64,000 nt of DNA from contig JAIVFJ010000280.1 of NCBI GenBank assembly GCA_025765615.1, forward strand, positions 1 to 64,000, in the 5' to 3' direction. A program made the position numbers and the translations under genes. The notes beneath the pieces were generated by a model. It was given only the letters and a program-made list of their open reading frames with translations, had not been told where the DNA came from and made no database searches. Shown in pieces: positions 45,501 through 60,500 of the stretch. Within the stretch, counting starts at the first letter, position 1; every line of letters begins with the position of its first letter. Source of the stretch: Zopfochytrium polystomum. Lineage: Eukaryota; Chytridiomycota; Chytridiomycetes; Chytridiales; Chytridiaceae.

Positions 45501-48500
45501 ATTAGAAATGATTTCTACTGCAGCGATCGGACCCCTTTGTGAGATTCGCCGCAAAAGAGTCCACGAGGCGTTTTGGAGTCGTTCGGAGCTTCATCCTGCT
45601 CGAGTCGCAATATCCATTGACGGTTTGTCGATGTCTTATCGTGAATTGAAAGTTCAATCTGCTATTTTGGCGGAGGAACTGTCACGACTCGGAGTGGCGA
45701 AGACAACGCGCGTGGCTATTGTTATGCAACGGTGCCTTGAATTTCCTGTGGCCATACTGGCTGTTCTACTATGCGAAGGCGTTATTGTCCCTATCGACTC
45801 CAACTTTCCCCAAGCTCGAATTGAGTACATGCTTTCTGATGCCAAGGTTCATCTTGTGCTCACTTCGTCGAAGAGTTTACCTGACCTGGAGTACTTGAAG
45901 ATCAAGCGTTTTCACATCCTCGAGGTTAGCCTGACGACGATCGATTCGGACGTCTTGCTGCCACCTTTGGAGCCTTCAGATGATGATGCGCCTTTTATGA
46001 TTGTTTACACATCAGGGTCCACCGGAAATCCAAAAGGCGTGCCCGTCAACCACATCAGCTCCGTCAACGTCATTGAATCACACTTGAGTCTATTTGGCTG
46101 TTTTGAAAATGGGAAAATTGTGCAGTTCATGGCCATCGGCTTCGACATGTGCCAGTACGAGCTTTGGTCAGCACTGTCAAGTGGTTGCACCCTCTTCTTT
46201 CGTGGAAAGGACGCTTTGTCCACGGTGAAAGTAGTGGATGCTATCATGATCACACCCACAGGCTTATCTGGACTCGGAAACCCTGAAGATTATCCGAATC
46301 TTAAAACTGTCACAGTCATTGGGGAGCCGTGCTCAAAGGAGCTGTGCACCCTATGGTCCTCTAAATTGCGCATGAATAACACCTATGGTCCGACGGAAAC
46401 AACAATGTTTTCACACTCTATCGAACTTTCGGCAGACGGAGAAGTCACGATTGGAAAGCCAATTCCAAACATGACGTCTTACATTCTGGACGATCAGCTT
46501 CGACCTCTACCGGTTGGAAGGGTTGGCCAAATCTGCATAGGGGGAGTTGGCGTTTGTGAAGGCTATCTAAATCTACCTGACCTTACAAACAAGAAATTTG
46601 TCCACAGTGTTACCTCACCTTTTGGGTCCAAGATGTTCTTGACTGGTGACCTAGGAAGGCTTCGGCCAGATCTCAATTTTGAAATCATTGGGAGAATGGA
46701 TGACCAAGTAAAAGTCAGAGGCTACAGAGTCGAACTCGGAGAAATAGCCGCTGCGCTTATGTCACATCCACAAGTCACTTCAGCAGCAGCCATCATCAAA
46801 AACCAAACCGATCTCGTTGGTTTCTACACACCAGACCTTCTTGATGCAGCAGACCTTGATCGATTCTTATCCACAGTTTTGCCCATCTATATGAAGCCGC
46901 ACGCTCTGGTTGGTTTGGGAAAGATGCCAACGAATAGCAACGGAAAGGTGAGTTTCTCATGAAAGCAGGAAGAGCTTGCGATTACTGACAGCTTCTCACA
47001 AAGACGGACAAAAAGGCTTTGGCGGACATTCAATTCCAACCTCTAACGCGAGAACTGACCACGGAGTCTGAAATCAAGATTGCAAGCATATGGGCAAAAG
47101 TACTAAACGTGGAATGCTCCGTCATTGGCCCCTCTTCATCGTTTTACGGGCTTGGCGGAGATTCAATTACAGTAATCAAAGCCGCGGCCCTCTGTGCAAA
47201 AGACGGCTTGAATTTGAGCGTTCAGCAAATACTGAGGGAGCAAACAGTTTCTCGCCTGGCTGAATTGGCTGATGAAGGAAATCTTCAGCTTACTCACGTT
47301 AACACAGAGAAACATATATTTTCGCGCAGTTGGTCCCAGGCAGATCTAATGTAAGTGTATTGACAGTTTATGACAAGACATCTTCTGACCTGGCATTGTG
47401 TCAAGGCGTGACTTGGAGGCTGACCACAAAGATTTGTTGGATGGGGGCGTATACGACATCTTTCCGACGACTCCGGCGCAAATGGGGATGATTTATGCCT
47501 CCATGCAAGACTCTTCATCGTATCTGTACCAAACTGTCTATAAGTGCGAGAAAACAATCGACATGCGTCGTGCACAAGAGGCTTTAGACCTTGCCAGCGC
47601 TAAACTGGACATTTTGAGAACAACTTTCGTGGCGACCGCAAACCACGGAATTTGCCAAGTTGTTTTGCCAGTCAACGAAGGGGCCAATCGTGTTGAGACA
47701 TCAAGCGAGAGCATAAAGGCTTTCCTAAGAAATGATCGGCTGCGAGGATTTTCGCCAAGCAATCGCTTCTGGATTCGAATGACTGTCGTTGAAAACGAAA
47801 AGATCCACTTTCTTGTCGTGAGCATTCACCATGCATTGTATGATGGATGGTGTATCGATTCGATTATTGGCGCTATCCTTCGTGCCTATGACAATGTCGC
47901 CCCAGACCCACTAGCGCCACATGCGTTGCTAAGGGATTTTGTGGAATACATTTTCTCACAAAACCCAGAGGACAGTAGACAGTATTGGACAGAATTTCTC
48001 GCCTCCGCCACACCTACCGAGCTCTCGATTCGCAGCAATGATGACGTAACTGCAGCTGGCGCAGTTGCAATCGCTCACACACCGATGGAGGAGATTCGTT
48101 CAGCCGCAAAAGCGTCAGAAGTTTCCATCGCCACTGTCGCGAAAGCGGCGTGGGCACTTTGCTTGCGAAAATACGTTCGCGAGTCAGACCTGATATTTGG
48201 AAATGTTGTTTCGGGTCGTGATGTCCCATTACTTAACGCTGAAAGGTACAGTCTCCCGCCAAACTTCCGTGTTTGCCAGTAAATCAGTTAACAAATTGTC
48301 TCCCCTGGAAACCACTACAGCATTTTTGGCCCCATGATCAACACAGTGCCGTGTCGCGTACGTCTTGATGATGCATCGACGGCTATGGAATTCCTGAGGA
48401 AGCTCCAGGCAGAGCATAACAACATGATCCCCTTTTCTCACAACAGCTTGATCGACATTAAGAAATGGGCAGAATTTCATGGTGAAGCCGAACCTTTCAA

Positions 48501-51500
48501 CACCCTGTTCGTGTACCATAGTATGCAGCAGTCCGCACGGCCATCAGCTCCCAACTTTGAGAACTGGAAAGACCACAGCGTCTCCCCCACGGCTGTCTAT
48601 GCCCTCGAAATCTCCTTGACTCCATCTGATTCCGATCTGGAGGTTTGCGCTCAGAGCAACTCTGTGGGGCAAGCCACACTTCAGATTATCCTCAGTGAGT
48701 ATATAGCGACGCTGAGAAAGCTTGCCGCGTCAGTGTTCAGGCCGTCACAGACGCTCGAGTCGTTTTGGTCCTTGTGCGAGGAACAGGAGCGTGACGTATT
48801 GCGCTTATCCTTTGGTCCAAATGTCGAACTGCCCCATCACCGAGTGTACGACGGATTTGAGGCGCGCGTGCAGCTCCACCCAGACAGACCGGCGGTCGAG
48901 TTTCGCGGAGAAGCCATCTCGTACGGTGAGGTGGATTGCCTTGCGTCAAAGCTCTCTTCCAAGTTGGCGAGAGCCGGCGCTCGAGTTGGAACAAGGGTCG
49001 CCGTGTGCATGCAGCGGTGCCTCGAGTTCCCCGTCGCGGTCTTGGCCGTCCTCCGCACTGGCGCGACATTGGTTCCCGTGGATGCGAGATTCCCGGATGA
49101 TCGCATCGATACCATCCTCTCGGACTCGTCCGCCCAAATTTGCGTTGCTGCTGAGGACGACATCGATCGCCTGACCGCCTTTGTGCCGCGTGCTGTCAAG
49201 ATCCTTTCCGCCAGTGTCGCTCTGCTAAAAGCCGACGCCGAAGGAGCTTTTGTTCCCCAACCTCACCACGTTCCAACGGCAAATGACGTCTTTGCCATCT
49301 TCTACACGTCCGGCTCAACCGGAAAGCCGAAGGGAGTCGCCATGCCGCACATCGGTGCGACAAACGTTCTTTGCACTCAGGGAGAATATATGGGCTACTT
49401 TGAGGAATGCCGCTTCATCCACTTCATGTCTGTTGGCTTCGACGGCTGTCAAATGGCCATCTGGGCGTCTTTGGCCCGTGGCTGTACCATGGTTCTCCCT
49501 GAGCCGGACGACATGTTCAAAGCGCTTCCATCGGTTGACAACGTTTACATCACACCGACGGGGCTTGCACAGATTGGACAGCCGTCACAGTTCCCAAGGA
49601 TAAAGCACATCACTGTCGGTGGTGAGGAATGTCCAAAACACTTGAAAGATCTGTGGACAACTCAGGCCACTTTCCTGAACTCTTACGGCCCGACGGAAGT
49701 GTCGATCGCATCACATGCCGCGCTTTTGAGACATTCAGAAAGAATTCGGGTTGGACCACCACTGCCAAACGCCTCATCTTACATACTCGATAAAAACGGT
49801 CGAGGGCCGTTGCCGTTTGGCGTTCTCGGAGAAGTGAATGTTGGCGGCATTGGAATCGGCTGCTCTTATGTCAATCTTCCCAACTTGACATCAGAAAAAT
49901 TCGTGGCCGATCCGTTCTCAAGGAAGCATGGCGGGCTCATGTACAGGACTGGAGACATAGGATGCCTTCTTCCCAATGGAGACTTTGATATTGTGGGGCG
50001 ACTGGACTCCCAAATCAAGCTCCGTGGTTACCGAATTGAGATGAACGAGATCGCCGAGGCAATGAGCAGGCATCCGAGTGTGACCTCCGCAGCAGTTATT
50101 TTGAAGGACAAGAAACAGTTAGTCGGGTTCTTCACTCCAGGCCACGTGAACGTCGCCGAGTTGAGAAGCACAATCACCAACTCGCTGCCATGGTACATGA
50201 TACCCGCCTTATTGATTGGTCTGGACAAGATGCCAATGAATTCCAACAAGAAGGTAAGGTTTTTGCAGCTTGTGCCCTGAACAGGTTCCTGAGAGTCGAA
50301 CAGACAGACAAAATTGCACTTTCGCGTTTGGACATCGTGCAAGATTCAAGCACATTCAACCCAACAACGGAAACAGAGCGTGCCATGGCAGCAATCTGGG
50401 CGGAGGTTCTTGGAATACCTGTTTCCGAAGTTGCCAGAAACTCAGCGTTCTTCGCACTCGGCGGAGACTCACTCAGCATTATCCGCGCAGCCAAGGCCTG
50501 TCAAGCAGTCAATATCCCGCTGTCAGTGTTGGAACTCCTCAAAGTGCAAATATTATCGGTTGCTGCTGCGATTGCTGATGCGAACAAAATCCAACCCAAG
50601 AAGAAAGACGACGTCACAGGAGATGATTGGCCGCGAATCGACTTGAGGTATTTTTTTTCCTCTCCATTATGCCTGCCAATATAGTTTTTGATAACGCAAC
50701 ACACTTTATTCCAGCGGCGAGACGTTGGCCGAAATCCGGAATCAGGGTCTCTTCCGCAGCCAAGAAGCCAGGATTGAGGACGCGTATCCCGCAACGCCTC
50801 TGCAAGCAGGCATGATTGCTGCGACGCTCAAGGACCGCACCTCGTACGTCAACCAGTGCGTGTTTGAGAGCGGCAGCGAGAAAGGCTTTTCGGCAGAGCG
50901 GCTTGAGACTGCGTTCCGTGCCATAACAGCGAAGCACTCCATCTTGCGGACGGCTTTCGTGGCCACCGCAACAGAAGGAGTCTGTCAAGTGGTCATGGCA
51001 CACACATTGGACGCGCAGATTGCTGTGGTGGAAGGCGCCGAGCTCCAAAGCTTCCTTTCTGCTGATGCAGCCCGGGGCTTTGAACTGGGAGACAAGTACT
51101 GGATTCGCGTCGCCTTGGTGGTTGGAGCTGGCGAGCCGTTGGTCGCAAAGCAGCACGTTGTTGTCACAATACACCACGCGCTGTACGACGGTTGGTCCCT
51201 TCCCATGATCCTTGGGGACCTGCAGAAAGCGTACGCCGATCAAGAGCTGGAAGATCGACCGTCCATTCGGGGATTCGTGGACTACATAAATGCGCAAGAT
51301 GCAGATACCTCTGCATCATTCTGGCGGGATTACCTGGCTGGTTGCACAGCGGCAGAGCTGTTTTCGCTGGGACCAAGCAAGCCGGGCAAGAATGAAGAGA
51401 GGCCCATTGTGGTAACATGCTCAACGCCAATGGCGGTGCTCTTGGACCAAGCAAAGACCATTGGTGTCACTGTCGCAAGTCTAGCTAAAGCTGCGTGGGC

Positions 51501-54500
51501 TTTCACTCTCCGCAAGTATCAACGCTCGAATGACGTTGTATTTGGACAAGTCCTGGCAGGGCGTGATGCGCCTGTCAAAGGAGTTGAGCGGTATGTGCTT
51601 GGCATTGCAATTGCTTGCATTTTTCTTGTGCTCCTTTTTGGACTTCAATCATTGCTGAGATTCCTTTTTGCTTAGGATTGTTGGCCCACTGCTGAGCACC
51701 GTCCCATTCAGGACGAAAGTGTCCGATTCAGAACTCGTTGCGGATGTTGTACGTACGGCTCAAGCTTCCCAAAGCCATTTGCTGCGCAATTCAAACGCAA
51801 GTCTTGTGGATATAGCACGCGCTGCCGGTATGCAAAGTACTACGGACCTGTTTAATACGCTCTTTGTGTACGAGAGCGTTCCAGAGAATGCCTCTCGCGA
51901 CAATTACGGTTTTGTAGTGCCTCTTTCTGTTGGCATACAGTCTTCCATGTCGGTAGCGTATGCTCTTGAGTGTGTCATATGGCCCACTGCAACGGTGCTG
52001 GATCTGGAAATCAAATTCGACCATGCGAAATTTACCAGACACCAGGCCGCGGCACTGCTTCACGAGTTTGACTTCACCATTTCGAAGTTGGTTGAATGTG
52101 TGCGACTCAGATTGCGTTCAGAGGAAATGTGGAGGCTGTCAGAGAGTCCCGAGTTAAATGTCCCAAGATCCACAAAACCACCATCGTACAGCCTCATTCA
52201 TAACGCGTTCGAATTTCAGGCCTTGCTGAACCCGGAAGCAGTTGCAGTCGAGCACGAGGGCAAATCTGTAACCTACAAAGAGCTTGATTTGGCCGCCAAT
52301 ATTCTCTGCCGGCGCCTGCAGTCCATTGGTGTCAAAGCAGGCGATCGAGTCGGCTTGCTTGCTAGCCGCTCTCTCGAAATGATTGTGGGAATGCTGGCAG
52401 CGTTGAAAAGCGGGGCAGCGTACGTGCCTGTCGACGCGGCAACTCCGGGCGCCCGCGCAGAGTATATTTTTGCAACAGCGGCGGTTTCGATGGTCCTGTT
52501 TTCTCCTTCAGCGTCCCTTCTTGTGCCTAAACTCACTCTTCCGGCTTTTTGCGCGGTAATGGAAATTTCGGTTCTTAAACCTGAGTCGAACAATGTGCCG
52601 TCTTCCAAGCCACCGGAAAGTGCGACTGGGAGCTCCACAGCTTTTGTCGTTTTCACGTCAGGGTCCACGGGAAACCCCAAGGGTGTACTAGTGACTCATG
52701 CGGGGGTTGCGCGATTATTTGACGAGCCACTGAAAGTGTCGCACCTTGGTCTGGGTGTGCGAATGTCGCAGTTCCTTGCTATTGGATTTGACGGTGCCCA
52801 GAGTGAAATCTTCATCGCGCTTGGGACTGGCACAACACTCGTTCTTCGGTCGACGGGCGAGCCAATGAAGACAATCGCCTCTGTGGACGTTTTACACATC
52901 ACGCCAACAGGGTTGGGACAATTGAATCCGGAGGCTTTTCCGAACTTGAAACAAATTTTTGTTGGTGCAGAACATCTTCCTGCTGCGCTTGCCGAAAAGT
53001 GGAGCCGCCATTTGCGTTTGATCAACCTATATGGACCGACAGAGACATCTTGCTTCGTGGCGGGCACCGTAGTCGAACCGCAAGAGGTGGTGACTGTAGG
53101 GAGACCTTTGGCGCACTCGAGTTTGTTTGTTGTCGACTCCGAAATGAGGCTAGTCCCGAAAGGCGTTGTTGGGGAGCTCGCGATTGGCGGATTGTGCGTA
53201 AGCGGCGGATATATCGGCCTTCCTGACGAGAACGCTAAACGATTCGTTCCGAATCCTTTCGGCGAAGGGCGACTGTATCGAAGTGGCGACCTGGTAAGGT
53301 GTCTCTCATTTCTCATTTGTGCGGGTGTAGGCTGCGTAGAGGTTAATTCCTGCCAAATTTCGAGGATCTCCCACTGACAAACGTCTTAATTTGACACGGC
53401 TATCAACGTCCAACTAGGTGCGCTGGTTGGACAATGGGCATCTTCAGATAGTAGGGCGTATCGACAACCAGGTGAAGTTTAAAGGGTATCGAATCGAGCT
53501 GGACGAGGTCGCAGGGGCCATCGGGAAGTTCGAGAGTGTGCAAGCATCGACGGTCGTGATAGAGGGAAATGCCTTGATCGCCTTTGTCTGTCCTCCGTCA
53601 GATTGGGATGAACTCCGACGGCACCTTGTTGAGCTTCTACCACACTATATGGTACCGAGCCGCTTTGTTGGAGTAGATGCATTTCCGGTCAACAGTAACG
53701 GCAAGCTGGACAAGTCCAAGTTAATAGACCACCTCGCGGCACTTGACCTTGCAGATTTCAGCGAGCCTGTTACAAGCACAGAACGGACACTTGCTGCTGT
53801 TTGGGCTCAGGTTTTGGGGATATCAGCGGGGAGCATCGCTCGAACGTCTGCTTTCTTCGCCCTCGGTGGAGACTCACTTAGTATAATCCGGGCGTCTGTT
53901 GTGTGCCAATCAACTGGTATTGATCTTACGGTGGCCGAGCTGATGAAGGCGCAAGTTCTCTCAGTAGCAGCTGCTATTGCCGACAAGAAACGAGCGAACA
54001 GCAAGGGAGAACGCGCGGGTTCATGGAGCCGTTTTGAATTGAGGTGGGATCGATTTGAATTATTTCTCTTCGAACAATGAGCTTTGAAAATTTCTTTTAA
54101 CGCAACACACTTTATTCCAGCGGCGAGACGTTGGCCGAAATCCGGAATCAGGGTCTCTTCCGCAGCCAAGAAGCCAAGATTGAGGACGCGTATCCCGCAA
54201 CGCCTCTGCAAGCAGGCATGATTGCTGCGACGCTCAAGGACCGCACCTCGTACGTCAACCAGTGCGTGTTTGAGAGCGGCAGCGAGAAAGGCTTTTCGGC
54301 AGAGCGGCTTGAGACTGCGTTCCGTGCCATAACAGCGAAGCACTCCATCTTGCGGACGGCTTTCGTGGCCACCGCAACAGAAGGAGTCTGTCAAGTGGTC
54401 ATGGCACACACATTGGACGCGCAGATTGCTGTGGTGGAAGGCGCCGAGCTCCAAAGCTTCCTTTCTGCTGATGCAGCCCGGGGCTTTGAACTGGGAGACA

Positions 54501-57500
54501 AGTACTGGATTCGCGTCGCCTTGGTGGTTGGAGCTGGCGAGCCGTTGGTCGCAAAGCAGCACGTTGTTGTCACAATACACCACGCGCTGTACGACGGTTG
54601 GTCCCTTCCCATGATCCTTGGGGACCTGCAGAAAGCGTACGCCGATCAAGAGCTGGAAGATCGACCGTCCATTCGGGGATTCGTGGACTACATAAATGCG
54701 CAAGATGCAGATACCTCTGCATCATTCTGGCGGGATTACCTGGCTGGTTGCACAGCGGCAGAGCTGTTTTCGCTGGGACCAAGCAAGCCGGGCAAGAATG
54801 AAGAGAGGCCCATTGTGGTAACATGCTCAACGCCAATGGCGGTGCTCTTGGACCAAGCAAAGACCATTGGTGTCACTGTCGCAAGTCTAGCTAAAGCTGC
54901 GTGGGCTTTCACTCTCCGCAAGTATCAACGCTCGAATGACGTTGTATTTGGACAAGTCCTGGCAGGGCGTGATGCGCCTGTCAAAGGAGTTGAGCGGTAT
55001 GTGCTTGGCATTGCAATTGCTTGCATTTTTCTTTCGCTAGCATTGAACATCCTCCTTTTCTTTTCCAGGATTGTTGGTCCACTGTTGAACACAGTGCCCT
55101 GTCGAGTCCGCTTCGATGACGAAAACTCTGTGGCAGAGACTATTCGCCATATTCAACTGGAACAGAGCGATGTCGCTCCACACTCGCATGTTGGCCTCAT
55201 TGACATTGGGAAAGCAGCTGCGGCCCGCAGTACGGAACGCTTGTTTGAGACTCTTTTCTTGTTCGAGAACCTTCCCCAAGATGCAGTGGACGCTTCTGGT
55301 TGGAGCTTGCGGAACATCTTCAAGGAGGTGGCTGCAGATGACGCTATGTCCTCAAGATCGTACGCCTATGCATTCGAGCTAATCCTATGGCCCTCGAAAG
55401 AGCATCTTCAGCTTACTGTCAAGTTTAATCACCAAATTATGCGGATGCACCAGGCTCTGAGCATTCTGTCTGAGTTTGAGTTCACCCTCCAGCAGGTTCT
55501 TCTGGCTCTGCGCACTGGACAAGCATCCAAGAGCATTTGGGAGCTTTCTCCAACGCAGTTGGATGTGATTAATGGCTCAAGTCATGGCACCGTGTGGTCA
55601 CCGCCTTTTGCCCTGGTGCATTCCGCTTTTGAATCGCGCGCTCGCTCTCACCCTGGCCATATTGCGCTGGAATTTGAGGGAACACACATGACTTATGGTG
55701 AACTTGATCACGAAGCTTCAAAACTGGCGTACTGTCTGGCTGACCGTGGCGTTGCGGAGGGCAGTCGGGTGGCGATTGTCATGCAGAGGTCCTTGGAGTT
55801 TGTTGTCTCCCTCCTGGCGGTTTTAAAAGCTGGATGCACGGCAGTTCCTGTTGAATCTACACTTCCAGTTGGGAGAATGGGCTTCATGATCAAAGACTCA
55901 AACTGCAACACCATAATTACAAGGACCCACGACACCACCATAGTTGACTCTTTGCAGCTTGATGCAATCAACGTGGTGTATGCAGACCTGGGCTTGCTAT
56001 CTAGTATGACAGAATGGCTGAATACTGAGGAGAGGAAGACTGCTACCGGCAACGACGCATTTGTAATCCTGTACACATCAGGGACCACGGGGCAACCTAA
56101 AGGCGTGTATGTGAGGCACTGCAGCGCAACTAACGTGGTACTGAGCCGACTGGCCCTCGTTGGCTGTTCTGAGGGCTCACGACTGCTTCAGTTTATGTCC
56201 ATTGGATTTGACATGTGCCAGCAAGAGATTTGGTCCGCCCTTTCAAGTGGTGCCACACTCGTGCTAAGAGGGGCAGATGTATTTGCAGCAGTGAAGACAG
56301 TCGACGCAGTTATAATAACACCAACAGGCTTGGCCCACCTGGGATCACCTGAAGCATTCCAAAATCTGAAAACTGTTAGCGTTATCGGTGAGGCCTGCAC
56401 TCCAGAACTCATGGACCTCTGGGCGGACCATGTCACTTTTAACAACACTTATGGGCCAACGGAGGCTACCATAATCTCTCATGGATGTGTCCTCAAATGT
56501 GGCGAGCACGTCAGAATCGGCCGACCTATTCCAAACACATATTCTTACGTGCTGGATCAGAACCTGATGAAAGTGCCAGTCGGTGTTATTGGCGAACTTT
56601 GCCTGGGTGGCATGGGTTTATCACCAGGGTACATTAATCAGAACGAGCTTACTGCAGCGGTTTTTGTACCTGATCCTCACTCGCTGGATTGCAATGCTAT
56701 GCTGTACCGTACCGGTGATTTGGGCCGACTTCTTCCCACAGGGGAATTTGAAGTTATTGGGCGAAGAGATGACCAGGTCAAGATTAAAGGTTACCGCGTA
56801 GAGTTGGGAGAAATCCGTTCGGCTCTGATGAGATTCAAGCAAGTATCAGCTGCTGCAGTAGTAGTGACAAAGGACAAGAAAAATCTGATTGGTTTCGTGA
56901 CCCCGTCCAACGTCGAAGTGGAAGAATTGATGGCATCTCTAGTGGAGGCTCTTCCATCGTACATGGTTCCAATGAAAGTCGTGACGCTTGCAGCACTGCC
57001 AACAAACTCAAACGGAAAGGTGACTTCCACTCAATCTCTCCTTCCTAACTGAATAATACTAATATTTCATCAGACGGACATCAAGGCTTTGGCTTCCATG
57101 GACTTCACTGTCGAGATTGAAAGCATCCAAACATCTACTGAGCAGGCAATTGCATCAGTATGGGCCGAGGCTCTCAACCTGCCAATTGCATCAATTGGGC
57201 GAGCCAGTTCGTTCTTCTCCCTGGGAGGTGACTCATTGTCAGTAATCAAGGCAGCTTCAGCAAGCTCTGCAAAGGGGCTTCCTATCACTGTTGCAGAAAT
57301 ATTCCGTGCGCAAACAGTGAAAGCAGTTTCAATAATCATTGACAGCAAGCTTGCCCAAGCAAGCAGCATTGAGCTTGATGTTGAAGCGTGGCCTCGTTTC
57401 CATTTCAGGTAAAATGACACTGTGCCATATCCTCTGATGCACCAAATTGACCAATTCTCAACAGAACTGAAACCATGGAGGAAATTAAGTCAGAGTTGCT

Positions 57501-60500
57501 GGCTCGTGGTGGGCACTCAATAGAAGATGCGTATCCCGCAACGCCTCTGCAAGCAGGCATGATTGCTGCGACGCTCAAGGACCGCACCTCGTACGTCAAC
57601 CAGTGCGTGTTTGAGAGCGGCAGCGAGAAAGGCTTTTCGGCAGAGCGGCTTGAGACTGCGTTCCGTGCCATAACAGCGAAGCACTCCATCTTGCGGACGG
57701 CTTTCGTGGCCACCGCAACAGAAGGAGTCTGTCAAGTGGTCATGGCACACACATTGGACGCGCAGATTGCTGTGGTGGAAGGCGCCGAGCTCCAAAGCTT
57801 CCTTTCTGCTGATGCAGCCCGGGGCTTTGAACTGGGAGACAAGTACTGGATTCGCGTCGCCTTGGTGGTTGGAGCTGGCGAGCCGTTGGTCGCAAAGCAG
57901 CACGTTGTTGTCACAATACACCACGCGCTGTACGACGGTTGGTCCCTTCCCATGATCCTTGGGGACCTGCAGAAAGCGTACGCCGATCAAGAGCTGGAAG
58001 ATCGACCGTCCATTCGGGGATTCGTGGACTACATAAATGCGCAAGATGCAGATACCTCTGCATCATTCTGGCGGGATTACCTGGCTGGTTGCACAGCGGC
58101 AGAGCTGTTTTCGCTGGGACCAAGCAAGCCGGGCAAGAATGAAGAGAGGCCCATTGTGGTAACATGCTCAACGCCAATGGCGGTGCTCTTGGACCAAGCA
58201 AAGACCATTGGTGTCACTGTCGCAAGTCTAGCTAAAGCTGCGTGGGCTTTCACTCTCCGCAAGTATCAACGCTCGAATGACGTTGTATTTGGACAAGTCC
58301 TGGCAGGGCGTGATGCGCCTGTCAAAGGAGTTGAGCGGTATGTGCTTGGCATTGCAATTGCTTGCATTTTTCTTTCGCTAGCATTGAACATCCTCCTTTT
58401 CTTTTCCAGGATTGTTGGTCCACTGTTGAACACAGTGCCCTGTCGAGTCCGCTTCGATGACGAAAACTCTGTGGCAGAGACTATTCGCCATATTCAACTG
58501 GAACAGAGCGATGTCGCTCCACACTCGCATGTTGGCCTCATTGACATTGGGAAAGCAGCTGCGGCCCGCAGTACGGAACGCTTGTTTGAGACTCTTTTCT
58601 TGTTCGAGAACCTTCCCCAAGATGCAGTGGACGCTTCTGGTTGGAGCTTGCGGAACATCTTCAAGGAGGTGGCTGCAGATGACGCTATGTCCTCAAGATC
58701 GTACGCCTATGCATTCGAGCTAATCCTATGGCCCTCGAAAGAGCATCTTCAGCTTACTGTCAAGTTTAATCACCAAATTATGCGGATGCACCAGGCTCTG
58801 AGCATTCTGTCTGAGTTTGAGTTCACCCTCCAGCAGGTTCTTCTGGCTCTGCGCACTGGACAAGCATCCAAGAGCATTTGGGAGCTTTCTCCAACGCAGT
58901 TGGATGTGATTAATGGCTCAAGTCATGGCACCGTGTGGTCACCGCCTTTTGCCCTGGTGCATTCCGCTTTTGAATCGCGCGCTCGCTCTCACCCTGGCCA
59001 TATTGCGCTGGAATTTGAGGGAACACACATGACTTATGGTGAACTTGATCACGAAGCTTCAAAACTGGCGTACTGTCTGGCTGACCGTGGCGTTGCGGAG
59101 GGCAGTCGGGTGGCGATTGTCATGCAGAGGTCCTTGGAGTTTGTTGTCTCCCTCCTGGCGGTTTTAAAAGCTGGATGCACGGCAGTTCCTGTTGAATCTA
59201 CACTTCCAGTTGGGAGAATGGGCTTCATGATCAAAGACTCAAACTGCAACACCATAATTACAAGGACCCACGACACCACCATAGTTGACTCTTTGCAGCT
59301 TGATGCAATCAACGTGGTGTATGCAGACCTGGGCTTGCTATCTAGTATGACAGAATGGCTGAATACTGAGGAGAGGAAGACTGCTACCGGCAACGACGCA
59401 TTTGTAATCCTGTACACATCAGGGACCACGGGGCAACCTAAAGGCGTGTATGTGAGGCACTGCAGCGCAACTAACGTGGTACTGAGCCGACTGGCCCTCG
59501 TTGGCTGTTCTGAGGGCTCACGACTGCTTCAGTTTATGTCCATTGGATTTGACATGTGCCAGCAAGAGATTTGGTCCGCCCTTTCAAGTGGTGCCACACT
59601 CGTGCTAAGAGGGGCAGATGTATTTGCAGCAGTGAAGACAGTCGACGCAGTTATAATAACACCAACAGGCTTGGCCCACCTGGGATCACCTGAAGCATTC
59701 CAAAATCTGAAAACTGTTAGCGTTATCGGTGAGGCCTGCACTCCAGAACTCATGGACCTCTGGGCGGACCATGTCACTTTTAACAACACTTATGGGCCAA
59801 CGGAGGCTACCATAATCTCTCATGGATGTGTCCTCAAATGTGGCGAGCACGTCAGAATCGGCCGACCTATTCCAAACACATATTCTTACGTGCTGGATCA
59901 GAACCTGATGAAAGTGCCAGTCGGTGTTATTGGCGAACTTTGCCTGGGTGGCATGGGTTTATCACCAGGGTACATTAATCAGAACGAGCTTACTGCAGCG
60001 GTTTTTGTACCTGATCCTCACTCGCTGGATTGCAATGCTATGCTGTACCGTACCGGTGATTTGGGCCGACTTCTTCCCACAGGGGAATTTGAAGTTATTG
60101 GGCGAAGAGATGACCAGGTCAAGATTAAAGGTTACCGCGTAGAGTTGGGAGAAATCCGTTCGGCTCTGATGAGATTCAAGCAAGTATCAGCTGCTGCAGT
60201 AGTAGTGACAAAGGACAAGAAAAATCTGATTGGTTTCGTGACCCCGTCCAACGTCGAAGTGGAAGAATTGATGGCATCTCTAGTGGAGGCTCTTCCATCG
60301 TACATGGTTCCAATGAAAGTCGTGACGCTTGCAGCACTGCCAACAAACTCAAACGGAAAGGTGACTTCCACTCAATCTCTCCTTCCTAACTGAATAATAC
60401 TAATATTTCATCAGACGGACATCAAGGCTTTGGCTTCCATGGACTTCACTGTCGAGATTGAAAGCATCCAAACATCTACTGAGCAGGCAATTGCATCAGT

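Noticed and set aside
54131..60393. Two intronless genes of about 970 codons (54,131-57,052 and 57,475-60,393)
   Set aside because: They arise because a 72-nt intron happens to be open. The residues it adds interrupt the C domain, and both ends have splice sites at the conserved junctions. They are parts of the single NRPS gene.
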